DNA from: Niveispirillum sp048066115
GTDB lineage: Bacteria > Pseudomonadota > Alphaproteobacteria > Azospirillales > Azospirillaceae
NCBI RefSeq assembly: GCF_048066115.1
Contig: NZ_JBLTYX010000004.1
Location: 124,001 to 188,000, forward strand
Reading direction: 5' to 3'
DNA length: 64,000 bases
In this document: positions 1-8,743 of the stretch, piece by piece
Position numbering within the stretch: position 1 is the stretch's first letter
How the letters are laid out: each line of letters starts with the position of its first letter
Notes under the pieces: generated by a model
The model's database searches: none
The model's input: only the letters and a program-made list of their open reading frames with translations
Told to the model about the DNA's origin: nothing
Position numbers and translations under genes: made by a program

Positions 1-1935
1 GCCCTCCTGATCGGCGAACTGTGCCAGATAGGTGCGGCGGGCCGGATGGCGCGGATCGTCCATCAAATCGTCGCGGCTGTCCGGCCCCTCCGCCACGTAA
101 TGGTTCACGATGTCCCGCATGATGCGGATGAAGACCAGATTGATGGAATGGCGGAACGCCTCCGCCACGGTCACGATGCGGCCATCATCCTTGTCATCGA
201 AATTGCCGAAACTGTGCAGACCGCCGCCGGTGAAGAAGCGTTCGCCCGGACTGGCGGAATATTGCCGCTCCATCGCCTGATCCAGGATGCCGGCGATGCC
301 GATGCCGGGCTGTGCCGCCATGGTCCGCAATACCCATTGCGACAGCCGGTCCGGCGCCTCCATCGCCGCCGCTTCCAGCTCGTAAGATTCGCGAGTGATA
401 TAGCGGTCATGCAGCTTGGCCACGATCTCCAGATATGTGACCAGCGTGCGCAGCTTGGCCGTGGAGCCCAGGTCCAGCTTGGCGCCTTCGTTCAAATCCA
501 GCGGCTGGGGCAGTGTGTCGACCTGCACCCGCACCAGATTGGCATCGGCGGTGCGTTCGAACAGGGTGACGGAATAGACGATGCGGCCCGGATCGGCATT
601 GTTCAGCAGCCGTTCGCCAACCAGTCCCAGGGCCGCGGCCTGCGCCGGATCGGCCAGCTTCTTCAGCGTGTCGGTCACCCGCATCTGCGTCGGCTGGTCC
701 AGCGTCGTGTCCACGGCCAGGTCCAGCCGGTCCAGCGCATAGAGGCTGGGCACGCCCAGCATGCCCAGCAGGCGGGCGCGAATGGCGTTGGTGGCCTTCT
801 GCTCGACAAAGCTGGGTTCCGGCACGGGCGGCGGTTCGGCGCGGAAGCGGAGCGGGAAGAAGCGGGCAGCATCAGCCAGCGGGGCGGGCACCACACCCGC
901 CTTCTCCAGCAGGCTGAGATGGCTGTTGGCCAGATCGTTCAGCGCCTTGCGCCCGTTCGGCCCCAGATAGGCGGTGGGCCGTCGCTGCGCCAGCAGCAGG
1001 CTCAACACCTGCTTATAGACGACGGCCTGGACCTGCAGGTCCTCCTCATTCTTCGGCTGGGAGCGCAAGATACGATTGGCCACCATGAAATCTGTGCCGT
1101 ACCAGGCCCAGAGCCCGTCCCCCAGCCCGTTCACCTCCCCCACCCCCGGCCGCGCGGAAAGCGGTGTGGAGTTCAGGTAGTCCACCACGATCTGATGGCG
1201 GGCCCGCGTCGTCTCCGCCCCGCCCTTATAGGCGCGTACCGAGGCCGACATCATCTGGCGCAGCTTCTCCACGCCGCTGCCGGTGCGCCCCTCCGGTGAA
1301 TGGCGGTATTTCTCGATCTGGGTGGCCAGAGTGGAGCCACCGGCGCGCGGGCTGTCCGGATCGATCAGCTTCAACGGGATATTGACCAGGGCAAGCGCGA
1401 ACCGGTCCCATTCCACCGCCGGATTGCGGTTGGGGAAGGTCGTGTCCAGCAATTCCCGATTCTCGATGAATAGCAGCGTATCGGCCACCAGCTTCGGCAC
1501 CTCGTTGAAGCCGGCGTAGATACGTTCGGGATAACGGGCGTCGAACAGCGGGTTCCCCATCTGGTCGCGGATGGACAGGCCGCCCGAGGTCTTTTCCTGG
1601 TACGGCGCGAAACCGCCAAATTCCATGTAATCGCGCAAGGAAGGGGTTGGCCGTGCCTGCAGATCCACGCGGTAATCGGCGGCCAGCAGCCGTTCCACGA
1701 AACTGGGCAGACTGGCATAGCCCAGCCGCGCATCATAAGGGCCGGAGCCTGGGAAGCGGATATCGGGATTGGGGCCGGGTTCGACCTTCCAACCCAGATC
1801 ACGGCCATAGCGGGCCAACACTTCGGACTGGAACGCCGATGTCCGCGCCTCCTGCCAAAGGGCGGCACCGGCACCCGCCACCAGCGCCAGGGTCATGCCC
1901 CAGGTCATCCAGCGATAGAACCGTGCCGACGCCAT
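1..1935 (-). CDS. Transglycosylase domain (GT51) peptidoglycan glycosyltransferase, 3' end outside window
   Basis: The reading frame stays open from the ATG at 1935 to the left edge, so at least 645 residues are present and the C-terminus is missing. A single N-terminal membrane anchor lies at about residues 7-27. A GT51 domain starts near residue 145. It carries the family's first motif in a variant form (IENRELLDT, near 158-165) and the GGSTLATQIEKY motif near 199-210 that corresponds to GGSTLTQQ of class A penicillin-binding proteins. GT51 enzymes polymerise lipid II into glycan strands at the periplasmic face of the inner membrane. No transpeptidase motif is seen in the visible part, so it may be a monofunctional or unusual long member. 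An in-frame ATG at 1977 is an alternative start. The family call is firm; the exact role is inferred. Confidence 0.8.
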   Translation of the reverse strand, partial: MASARFYRWMTWGMTLALVAGAGAALWQEARTSAFQSEVLARYGRDLGWKVEPGPNPDIRFPGSGPYDARLGYASLPSFVERLLAADYRVDLQARPTPSLRDYMEFGGFAPYQEKTSGGLSIRDQMGNPLFDARYPERIYAGFNEVPKLVADTLLFIENRELLDTTFPNRNPAVEWDRFALALVNIPLKLIDPDSPRAGGSTLATQIEKYRHSPEGRTGSGVEKLRQMMSASVRAYKGGAETTRARHQIVVDYLNSTPLSARPGVGEVNGLGDGLWAWYGTDFMVANRILRSQPKNEEDLQVQAVVYKQVLSLLLAQRRPTAYLGPNGRKALNDLANSHLSLLEKAGVVPAPLADAARFFPLRFRAEPPPVPEPSFVEQKATNAIRARLLGMLGVPSLYALDRLDLAVDTTLDQPTQMRVTDTLKKLADPAQAAALGLVGERLLNNADPGRIVYSVTLFERTADANLVRVQVDTLPQPLDLNEGAKLDLGSTAKLRTLVTYLEIVAKLHDRYITRESYELEAAAMEAPDRLSQWVLRTMAAQPGIGIAGILDQAMERQYSASPGERFFTGGGLHSFGNFDDKDDGRIVTVAEAFRHSINLVFIRIMRDIVNHYVAEGPDSRDDLMDDPRHPARRTYLAQFADQEG

Positions 1936-2045
1936 GCCCCGAAAAACTCCCCACCCCTTTGTTGTTAAGGCATCCATAGCATGGGCCAAGGCAGGCTTTC
2001 CATGCGGGTGGTGGTCTCTAACCCTAATGGATGTGCCCGGTCACA

Positions 2046-2483
2046 TCAGGCATTGCGGAAGACGAGTTTCTTCGACAAGACAAAGTTGAAAACCAGGCCC
2101 GAAACACTGCCCGCCGCCACCCCGGCATAGGGCAGCAGGACCGTAAGCGTCTCCGGCCACAGGCCGATGGCGTCGATCACCCAGGGTCCGACATTCAGCA
2201 CCAGCACATAGACACCATAGTTCACCAAAGCCCCCACGGCGTTGGCCGCCAGGAACCGCGCCCATTGCCGGATGGCACCGCGGCGGCTGACACCCGTGAA
2301 GGTGTATCGCCGGTTCATGTACCAGGTGAAGGTCGCCGCCATCAGATAGGAGAAGACGCGCCCGCCATAGGGGTCCAGCCCCAACAGATGCAGGGCCACG
2401 GCCAGCGCCGCCATATCGACAAACAGGCCGCCGACACCGATCAGGGCGAAGGTCGCGAACTGGCGGGAAACAGGCTTGGTCAT
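2046..2483 (-). CDS. GtrA-like family membrane protein
   Basis: This 145-residue protein has four hydrophobic segments, at about residues 9-31, 40-57, 77-98 and 115-138, and a short basic C-terminus. The motif FTWYMNRRYTF and the later FNFVLSKKLVFRN are typical of GtrA-like proteins. That family is proposed to help flip polyprenyl-linked sugars or to assist cell-surface polysaccharide synthesis. The length is normal for the family. The gene starts on an ATG about 100 bp from the divergent RsmC-like gene. No glycosyltransferase partner is adjacent, so the substrate is unknown. Confidence 0.85.
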   Translation of the reverse strand: MTKPVSRQFATFALIGVGGLFVDMAALAVALHLLGLDPYGGRVFSYLMAATFTWYMNRRYTFTGVSRRGAIRQWARFLAANAVGALVNYGVYVLVLNVGPWVIDAIGLWPETLTVLLPYAGVAAGSVSGLVFNFVLSKKLVFRNA

Positions 2484-2583
2484 GATGGGCGGCGGTCCGT
2501 GACGTCTGCCCCCTGCCTACACCCTTTCGCATCGGCGGTCACGCCACTCGACAGGGGGCGTGTGATGGGATAGGCGTTGGCCC

Positions 2584-3597
2584 ATGTCGATCGCCAAAGC
2601 CATCCACCACCCGTTCGCATCCTCCCTGCTGCCCCTGCCCGCCAGCGGCTTCATCCTGAATGTCCAGGCCGACAGCGAATTGCCGCCGGCCCTGCGCGCT
2701 TTCACCTGCGTCACCGGCTTCAAGCCCGCCCACGATACGCTGACCAAGGCCGGGTTCCGCGTGGTGCAGGAACTGCCCGAGGGGGACTGGCAGGCCGGCC
2801 TGTGCATGATGACCAAGCACAAGGCCGAAAGCCTGGCCAGCATCGCTCGGGCCTGGGCAGCCCTGCCCGTGGGCGGGCTGCTGGTCTGCTGCGGCGACAA
2901 TGACACCGGCGTGACCAGCCTGATGAAGGCGGTGAAGGATACGTTCGGGGAGGTCGAAAGCCTGTCGAAATACCACGCCCGGACCTTTTGGCTGCGCAAG
3001 GGCGACAGGCCGGCACCGGCTATCCTGGCCGACTGGCAGGCTGGCGGTGCCGTGCGACCGGTGGCGGCCACGGGCTTCACGGCCGGTCCCGGCATGCATG
3101 GCTGGAACAAGATCGATACAGGTTCCCGCCTGCTGGCCGCCCAGTTCCCCGGTGCGATCCGGGGCCGGGTGGCCGATCTGGGTGCCGGCTGGGGCTATCT
3201 GTCGGCCGAACTGCTGCGCGCCGCCCCAGGCCGGATCACTGGCCTGGACCTGTACGAAGCGGATGCGGCGTCGCTGGCGGCGGCGGCGGTGAACGTGGCG
3301 CCGCTGGCCGGTGAAACGGTGTTGAAGTACCATTGGGCCGACGTGACGGCGGGCCTGCCGCGCGGCCGGTTCGACTGGGTCATCACCAACCCGCCCTTCC
3401 ATGCCGGCAAGGCCACCGACGTGACCCTGGGCACGCAGTTCATCACCCGCGCGGCCGAGGCACTGGGTAGCGGCGGCACCATGCTGCTGGTCGCCAACAA
3501 GCACCTGCCCTATGAGGCGGTGGTGGAAAAGCATTTCAAGTCCCGCCGCACAGTGGCGGAGGCGGATGGGTTCAAGGTGATCGAGGGGAAGCGCTGA
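2584..3597 (+). CDS. RsmC-like class I SAM-dependent rRNA methyltransferase
   Basis: This 337-residue protein has the two-domain layout of RsmC/RlmG. The N-terminal half is a degenerate methyltransferase-like domain. The C-terminal half is the catalytic Rossmann domain, with SAM motif I (ADLGAGWGYLSAELL, near 197-211) and the N6/N2-methylase motif ITNPPFH near 262-268. RsmC methylates G1207 of 16S rRNA at N2, and the NPPF motif fits an exocyclic amino group substrate. The 16S versus 23S target cannot be told from sequence alone. The start ATG at 2584 follows a gap from the divergent gtrA-like gene, and the exported protein at 3613 follows 15 nt after the stop. Confidence 0.82.
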   Translation: MSIAKAIHHPFASSLLPLPASGFILNVQADSELPPALRAFTCVTGFKPAHDTLTKAGFRVVQELPEGDWQAGLCMMTKHKAESLASIARAWAALPVGGLLVCCGDNDTGVTSLMKAVKDTFGEVESLSKYHARTFWLRKGDRPAPAILADWQAGGAVRPVAATGFTAGPGMHGWNKIDTGSRLLAAQFPGAIRGRVADLGAGWGYLSAELLRAAPGRITGLDLYEADAASLAAAAVNVAPLAGETVLKYHWADVTAGLPRGRFDWVITNPPFHAGKATDVTLGTQFITRAAEALGSGGTMLLVANKHLPYEAVVEKHFKSRRTVAEADGFKVIEGKR

Positions 3598-3612
3598 GAG
3601 AAGGAGGCTCTG

Positions 3613-4530
3613 ATGCGGTTGGGATTGGTGATGCTCCTAGCCCTTGCCTTATCGGCCCTCGGCCTCCAAGGCGCATATGCAACGACCCGCATGATCATCA
3701 TCGAAGAGCCTGAGCTGATCCTATCTGCCAACGGCCGGTTCCACCTGACCGTCACCAACATCTGCACACCCGCTCCGTCGGAATATGACCACTTCCAGGA
3801 CAGGCCGCAACGTCCTGTCAGCGAAGCACAGTACAAGCCACGATGCGCCACGGCCGGGGTCGTCTATGTCGCAGAATTCGCGGCACTGAATGATGATGGA
3901 TCCTGGCGCATCCTGTGGTCCAGGCCATTGCCCGAAGGCTCCCCCGCCGCTGGCTGGGTGATTGATGATCAAGGACGCTTCCTGGTTGTCAACTGGCGGG
4001 TGGGTCCGGGCATGATTGACAGGCTCATGGTCTTCAGCGGGGCGGGCGACCTGCTGCACAATCACGATCTGGCGACCACCCTGTCCGGGGCCGGCCTTTT
4101 CTGGCTGTACAGCGAATATGAGCGCGATTACTGGTCCGGCAGCGCACGTTTCAGCGACGACGGGCTTTCATTGCGGTTCACATTGAGGGTACGCGGTGGA
4201 CCGACATGGCTGAATCAGCCCGCCGATGCGCAGGCCACCCTGTCGCTGGCCGATGGTCAGCTTACGGCAACCGACCTGAACCAGTGGCATCCGTTCCGTC
4301 AGGAACTGGACTGTGCGCGTATGGTACGGCGCGCCGAAATAACTGCCTCCGACCCGCAAATCGAATGGGATGATCAGGGGCACGGCAAATGGGTGAACAA
4401 TTCCGCCCCGGAGCGAATGTGGAACAGGATCACCACGCGACTGTCGGCCGATACAGCACCAGTCAAGGCGAACATCCTTTTCCGGCTTGGGATTTCCTGC
4501 GGCAAACGCCCATTCGTCGCCCCGCCGTGA
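3613..4530 (+). CDS. Exported protein of unknown function
   Basis: The 305-residue product begins with a clear Sec signal peptide: a hydrophobic core at about residues 4-18, then QGAYA before the mature part. The mature sequence is rich in W, D and G with alternating short hydrophobic stretches (for example WRILWSRPLPEG and VIDDQGRFLVVNWRVG). This resembles beta-propeller or beta-sandwich proteins, but no named domain is recognised. AGGAGG-type spacing before the ATG (GAAGGAGGCTCTG) supports the start. The gene sits 15 nt after the RsmC-like gene and may share its transcript. A cell envelope or periplasmic location is inferred from the signal peptide only. Confidence 0.7.
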   Translation: MRLGLVMLLALALSALGLQGAYATTRMIIIEEPELILSANGRFHLTVTNICTPAPSEYDHFQDRPQRPVSEAQYKPRCATAGVVYVAEFAALNDDGSWRILWSRPLPEGSPAAGWVIDDQGRFLVVNWRVGPGMIDRLMVFSGAGDLLHNHDLATTLSGAGLFWLYSEYERDYWSGSARFSDDGLSLRFTLRVRGGPTWLNQPADAQATLSLADGQLTATDLNQWHPFRQELDCARMVRRAEITASDPQIEWDDQGHGKWVNNSAPERMWNRITTRLSADTAPVKANILFRLGISCGKRPFVAPP

Positions 4531-4599
4531 CGCCCCTGCATCCCCGCCCCGTCCCCACCGCCGTTTACGCCTTGCCCGCACGGGCTTATATATGCCCGC

Positions 4600-5445
4600 A
4601 TGACGATACCGTTTTTGAAGATGCATGGGCTGGGCAATGACTTCGTGGTCATTGATGCCCGCAAGACCCCCGTCCCCCTGACGGCGACGCAGGTGGTTGC
4701 CATTGGCGACCGGCGGCGCGGGGTGGGTTTCGACCAGTTGATCCTGATCGAGCCGCCCCAGGACAAGGCGGCCGACATCTTCATGCGCATCCTGAACCCC
4801 GACGGCAGCGAGGCCGGGGCCTGTGGCAACGCCACGCGCTGCGTCGCTTCCCTGGTTGGCAAGGGGTTGGGCGGGGATGCGCTGGTCATCCAGACCATTT
4901 CCGGCCTGCTGGATTGCCGCCTGCACGAAGACGGTACCGTCACCGTGGATATGGGCCCGGCCCGGCTGGACTGGCAGCAGATCCCGGTGGCGGAGGCTTG
5001 CGACACACTGCACCTGCCCCCCATCGCCGGGCCGTTGGGTGATGGTGTCGGCGTCAATATGGGCAACCCGCATGCCGTGCATTTCGTGCCGGATGCCGAG
5101 GCCGTGGACCTGGAAACCTGGGGCCCGCAGCTGGAACGCCACGCCTTCTTTCCCGACCGCGCCAATATCGAGGTGGCCAGCGTCACCGGCCCCTCATCCG
5201 TGCGCATGCGGGTGTGGGAACGCGGGGCCGGCATCACCCAGGCCTGCGGGTCGGGGGCCTGCGCCGTGGGCGTGGCCGCCATCCGTCGGGGACTGGTCGA
5301 GGGCCGCCGCGTCGCCGTCACCCTGGATGGCGGCGTCCTGACGATCGAATGGCGCAAGGACGGGCATGTCCTGATGACCGGACCGGTCGCCACCTCCTTC
5401 GCTGGTCATCTCGGCCCCGACCTCTTGGGCGGAGAAGCCCTGTGA
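4600..5445 (+). CDS. dapF: Diaminopimelate epimerase
   Basis: This 281-residue enzyme converts LL- to meso-diaminopimelate, the last step before lysine and the cross-linking residue of peptidoglycan. The N-terminal signature (FLKMHGLGNDFVV) and both halves of the pseudo-symmetric fold are present. The two catalytic cysteines are visible in GACGNATRC and QACGSGACAV. Length is as expected. The stop codon overlaps the GTG start of mtaB by 4 nt (GTGA), and ftsY follows, so dapF-mtaB-ftsY is probably one translationally coupled operon, a common alphaproteobacterial arrangement. Confidence 0.97.
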   Translation: MTIPFLKMHGLGNDFVVIDARKTPVPLTATQVVAIGDRRRGVGFDQLILIEPPQDKAADIFMRILNPDGSEAGACGNATRCVASLVGKGLGGDALVIQTISGLLDCRLHEDGTVTVDMGPARLDWQQIPVAEACDTLHLPPIAGPLGDGVGVNMGNPHAVHFVPDAEAVDLETWGPQLERHAFFPDRANIEVASVTGPSSVRMRVWERGAGITQACGSGACAVGVAAIRRGLVEGRRVAVTLDGGVLTIEWRKDGHVLMTGPVATSFAGHLGPDLLGGEAL

Positions 5446-6779
5446 GCGTCGAGACGGCCCTGGCCGATGCCGAACATGTGCATGAACATGGCGAAGGCGG
5501 CCCGCCCGAGGTGACGGGCGGGGCCGGGGAACCGACGCTGGTTACGTTCGGCTGCCGCCTGAATGCGTATGAGTCCGAAGTGATGCGCACCCATGCGCGA
5601 CAGGCCGGGCTGGACGATGTCGTCATCGTCAATACCTGCGCCGTGACGGCGGAGGCCGAACGTCAGGCCCGCCAGACCATCCGTCGCCTGCGCCGCGAGC
5701 GGCCGGGATCGAAGATCATCGTCACCGGCTGCGCCGCCCAGGTCAGCCCGGAGAAGTTCGCCGCCATGGGCGAGGTCGACCATGTGCTAGGCAATGACGC
5801 CAAGCTGACCGCCGCCCCCTGGGTGGAATTCGGCGGGGCGAATGCCGAGCGTGTCGTCGTCAACGACATCATGAGCGTGAAGGAAACCGCCGGCCACCTG
5901 ATCCAGGGGATGGAGGGCCGGGCCCGCGCCTTCGTGCAGGTGCAAAACGGCTGCGACCATCGCTGCACCTTCTGCATCATCCCCTATGGCCGCGGCAATT
6001 CCCGCTCCGTGCCGATGGGAGAGATCGTCCAGCAGGTCCGCGCCCTGGTCGAGGCCGGCTATAACGAGGTCGTGCTGACCGGGGTGGACGTCACCTCCTA
6101 TGGCGCCGACCTGCCGGGCACGCCGTCGCTGGGCCAGATGGTCCGCCGCCTGCTGGCCCTGGTGCCCGACCTGCCGCGGCTGCGCCTGTCGTCGTTGGAC
6201 GCGGTGGAGATGGATGATGATCTCTGGCGGCTGGTGGCGGAAGAGCCGCGCCTGATGCCGCACCTGCACCTGTCGCTCCAGGCCGGCGACGACATGATCC
6301 TGAAGCGCATGAAGCGCCGCCATCTGCGCGGTGACGCCATTGCCTTTGCCGACAAGGCGCGCGCTTTACGCCCCGACATGGTGTTCGGCGCCGACATCAT
6401 CGCCGGCTTCCCGACCGAAACCGATGCCATGTTCCAGAACAGCCTGGACATCGTCGAACAATGCGGCCTGACCTGGCTGCATGTCTTTCCCTACAGCCCC
6501 CGTCCCGGCACGCCGGCCGCCAAGATGCCCCAGGTTCCCGGCCCGGTCCGCAAGGAACGCGCCGCCCGTCTGCGCGCCACCGGCGAGGCGCAGGTGGCCC
6601 GCTATCTGGCGACCCAGGTTGGTCATTCCGCCAACGTATTGATCGAGCGCAAGGGCCTGGGCCGCAATGAGGGCTTTGCCGAGATCATCGTCCCGGATCA
6701 TTATGAGACCGGAACGATCATCCGCTGCACCATCACCGGCGTGGCCGGCACGCAACTGACCGCACGAGTCCCCGACTGA
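5442..6779 (+). CDS. mtaB: tRNA (N6-threonylcarbamoyladenosine-37-C2)-methylthiotransferase
   Basis: The 445-residue product is a radical-SAM methylthiotransferase that converts t6A37 to ms2t6A37 in ANN-decoding tRNAs. The UPF0004 domain shows three cluster cysteines (FGCRLN, NTCAVT, TGCAAQ). The radical SAM triad is in NGCDHRCTFCIIPYGRG. A C-terminal TRAM-like domain follows (SANVLIERKGLGRNEG to TARVPD). The GTG start at 5442 is chosen because it overlaps the dapF stop by 4 nt and places the conserved FGCRLN about 30 residues in. A longer frame upstream is only overlap with dapF. The stop shares one base with the ftsY ATG. The MtaB rather than MiaB call rests on the CRLN/CAVT signature. Confidence 0.93.
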   Translation: MSVETALADAEHVHEHGEGGPPEVTGGAGEPTLVTFGCRLNAYESEVMRTHARQAGLDDVVIVNTCAVTAEAERQARQTIRRLRRERPGSKIIVTGCAAQVSPEKFAAMGEVDHVLGNDAKLTAAPWVEFGGANAERVVVNDIMSVKETAGHLIQGMEGRARAFVQVQNGCDHRCTFCIIPYGRGNSRSVPMGEIVQQVRALVEAGYNEVVLTGVDVTSYGADLPGTPSLGQMVRRLLALVPDLPRLRLSSLDAVEMDDDLWRLVAEEPRLMPHLHLSLQAGDDMILKRMKRRHLRGDAIAFADKARALRPDMVFGADIIAGFPTETDAMFQNSLDIVEQCGLTWLHVFPYSPRPGTPAAKMPQVPGPVRKERAARLRATGEAQVARYLATQVGHSANVLIERKGLGRNEGFAEIIVPDHYETGTIIRCTITGVAGTQLTARVPD

Positions 6780-7927
6780 TGTTGAACTGGTTCAAGAAGA
6801 AGCCGGCCGCCACCCCGGAAGCCCCGGAGCCGCAAGCCGAGCTGGTCGTCACGCCCGAACCGATCGTCGAAGCCGTTCTCCCGACGGAAATGGTCGAGCT
6901 TGTGGTGGAGCCGGTTCCAGTTGAACACACAGCGGAGGAACCGCCCCCCGCCATCATCGAGCCGGCCCCCGTGGTCGAGGCACTGCCCGAGTTGGAGGAC
7001 AGGCCGGAACGCAAGAGCTGGTTCTCCCGCCTGAAGGACGGCCTGTCCAAGTCCACCGGCCGCCTGACCGAGGGCATCACCGGCATCTTCACCAAGAAGA
7101 AGCTCGATGACGAGGCGCTGGAGGAGTTGGAGGAACTGCTGATCCGGGCCGACCTGGGCCCGGTCACCGCCGCCCGCCTGACCGCCGGCCTGGCCAAGAC
7201 CCGCTTCGGCAAGGAGGTTTCGGCCGAAGAGGTGAAGGATTACCTCGCCACCGAAGTGCAGAAGATCGTGGAGCCGGTGGCCCAGCCACTGGTCATCGAT
7301 CCCACCAAGAAGCCGCATGTCATCCTGCTGGTCGGTGTGAACGGCACCGGCAAGACCACCACCATCGGCAAGCTGGCCCGCCAATTCCGCGATGAGGGCA
7401 AGAATGTCTGGCTGGCCGCCGGCGACACATTCCGCGCCGCCGCTGTCGCGCAGCTCAAGGTCTGGGGCGAGCGTACCGGCTGCCCCGTGGTCGCCCGCGA
7501 CACCGGGGCCGATGCGGCAGGGCTGGCCTTCGACGCCATCCAGCAGGCCACCCAAGCCGGTGCCGACGTGCTGCTGATCGACACTGCCGGCCGGTTGCAG
7601 AACAAGGCCGGGCTGATGGAGGAACTGCGCAAGATCGTGCGCGTGATCAAGAAGATCAATCCCGAGGCCCCGCACACCACCCTGCTGACGCTGGACGCCA
7701 CCACCGGCCAGAACGCCCACAGCCAGATCGAGGTGTTCAAGGACATGGTGTCCATCAACGGCCTGGTCCTGACCAAGCTGGACGGGTCGGCCCGCGGCGG
7801 TGTGCTGGTGGCGCTGGCGGAGAAGTTCAAGCTGCCGGTGCATGCCATCGGTGTGGGCGAAGGCGTCTACGACCTGCGGCCGTTCGAGGCCAAGGGGTTC
7901 GCACGGGCCCTGGTGGGGCTGGAATAG
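6779..7927 (+). CDS. ftsY: Signal recognition particle receptor FtsY
   Basis: This 382-residue SRP receptor GTPase docks ribosome-nascent chain-SRP complexes at the inner membrane. Residues 1-85 form a Pro/Glu-rich acidic A region after a short amphipathic start (MLNWFKKKP) that likely targets lipid. The N and G domains follow. GTPase motifs are G1 GVNGTGKTTTIGKLA, the DTFRAAA insertion box, G3 DTAGRLQNK and G4 TKLDGSARGG. It overlaps mtaB by one base. The TAG stop lies inside a stem-loop at 7923-7941 that probably ends the dapF-mtaB-ftsY transcript. Confidence 0.97.
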   Translation: MLNWFKKKPAATPEAPEPQAELVVTPEPIVEAVLPTEMVELVVEPVPVEHTAEEPPPAIIEPAPVVEALPELEDRPERKSWFSRLKDGLSKSTGRLTEGITGIFTKKKLDDEALEELEELLIRADLGPVTAARLTAGLAKTRFGKEVSAEEVKDYLATEVQKIVEPVAQPLVIDPTKKPHVILLVGVNGTGKTTTIGKLARQFRDEGKNVWLAAGDTFRAAAVAQLKVWGERTGCPVVARDTGADAAGLAFDAIQQATQAGADVLLIDTAGRLQNKAGLMEELRKIVRVIKKINPEAPHTTLLTLDATTGQNAHSQIEVFKDMVSINGLVLTKLDGSARGGVLVALAEKFKLPVHAIGVGEGVYDLRPFEAKGFARALVGLE

Positions 7928-7941
7928 GCGTTACGCCTATT
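7923..7941 (+). terminator. Stem-loop overlapping the ftsY stop codon
   Basis: AATAGGCG and CGCCTATT form a perfect 8-bp stem with a TTA loop, followed by TTCC. The ftsY TAG is inside the left arm. The T-run is short, so termination strength is uncertain, but the position fits the end of the operon. Confidence 0.55.
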
Positions 7942-7990
7942 TCCGTCGTTGTCGTATAATGCGACCCGGTCATTGACGGGTGGCACTAAC

Positions 7991-8623
7991 ATGAACGTAG
8001 CCCTTGAAGAGGCGGACGACGCCGATTGGCCCGGCTTTGACATTGCGAAGCCGCCTCCAGCCCATGTCGATGCCTTCCTGGATTGGCTGCCCTTCGCCCC
8101 CATTGGCCGTTGGGAATTGTTCGACGGGCAAGCCCGCTGCATGTCCCCTGCCAGCCCCACCCATGGCGCGACCCAGGGAAACGTGGCGGGCGAAATCCAT
8201 GCCCATCTGCGCAAGACCGGCTCCCCTTGCCGGGTGCTGACTGAGGCACCTGTGGTGCCCCATATCGAAAGCGACACCAATCTGCGTGTCCCCGATATCC
8301 TGGTCACCTGCACGCCGGACAAGCGTGGTCAGAAGGTGGTTAGCGATCCGGTGCTGATCGTGGGAATTCTCTCACCCCACAATGCCGGCCGCACGCACGC
8401 CAATGTCTGGGCCTAAACCAGCATCCCGTCGGTGAAGGAAATCCTTGTCCTGCAATCGGACCAGGCAGGGGCCAAGCTGTTCCGGCGCGATGATGCCGGC
8501 CAATGGACCACACCTGCCAAGCGCATCACGCGCAGCGGCAAGCTGGTCTTGAAATCCATCGGCCTCAGCCTGCCGCTTATAGCGTTCTATGCGCAAACCT
8601 GGATCGCCAACGGCAAAGCCTGA
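7991..8623 (+). pseudogene. Uma2-family (DUF820) endonuclease-like gene broken by an in-frame TAA
   Basis: Translation from the ATG at 7991 gives an Uma2-type sequence (WELFDGQARCMSPASPTHGATQGNVAGEI, then NLRVPDILVTC) for 141 residues before a TAA at 8414-8416. After that codon the same frame continues without a gap as TSIPSVKEILVLQSDQ to QTWIANGKA, the normal C-terminal half of the family. An intact relative would read VWAY-TSIPSV, so a TAT/TAC tyrosine codon has apparently become TAA. The residue that is normally the PD-(D/E)XK glutamate (family pattern close to EILSP) is G here (VGILSPHN). Two separate lesions suggest decay, not a sequencing error. Part of the product may still be made as two fragments. 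Confidence 0.8.
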
Positions 8624-8743
8624 CGGCACCACTGTGCCCTTCCGGCAACCATCCGCCCCCATCCTGAAACCGTCAAAAATCCCCCCTTCCCAACCCCCCC
8701 TCCCTGGCGCATAAAGAAGTGCAAACTCATAGGAGCTTGCACA

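Noticed and set aside
46..1299. 417-codon open frame on plus
   Set aside because: It is antisense to the GT51 gene, is Gln/His/Arg-rich in the way of GC-rich shadow frames, and shows no family motif.
7949..7990. Upstream TTG start for the Uma2-like gene
   Set aside because: It adds residues without family similarity; the ATG at 7991 fits better.
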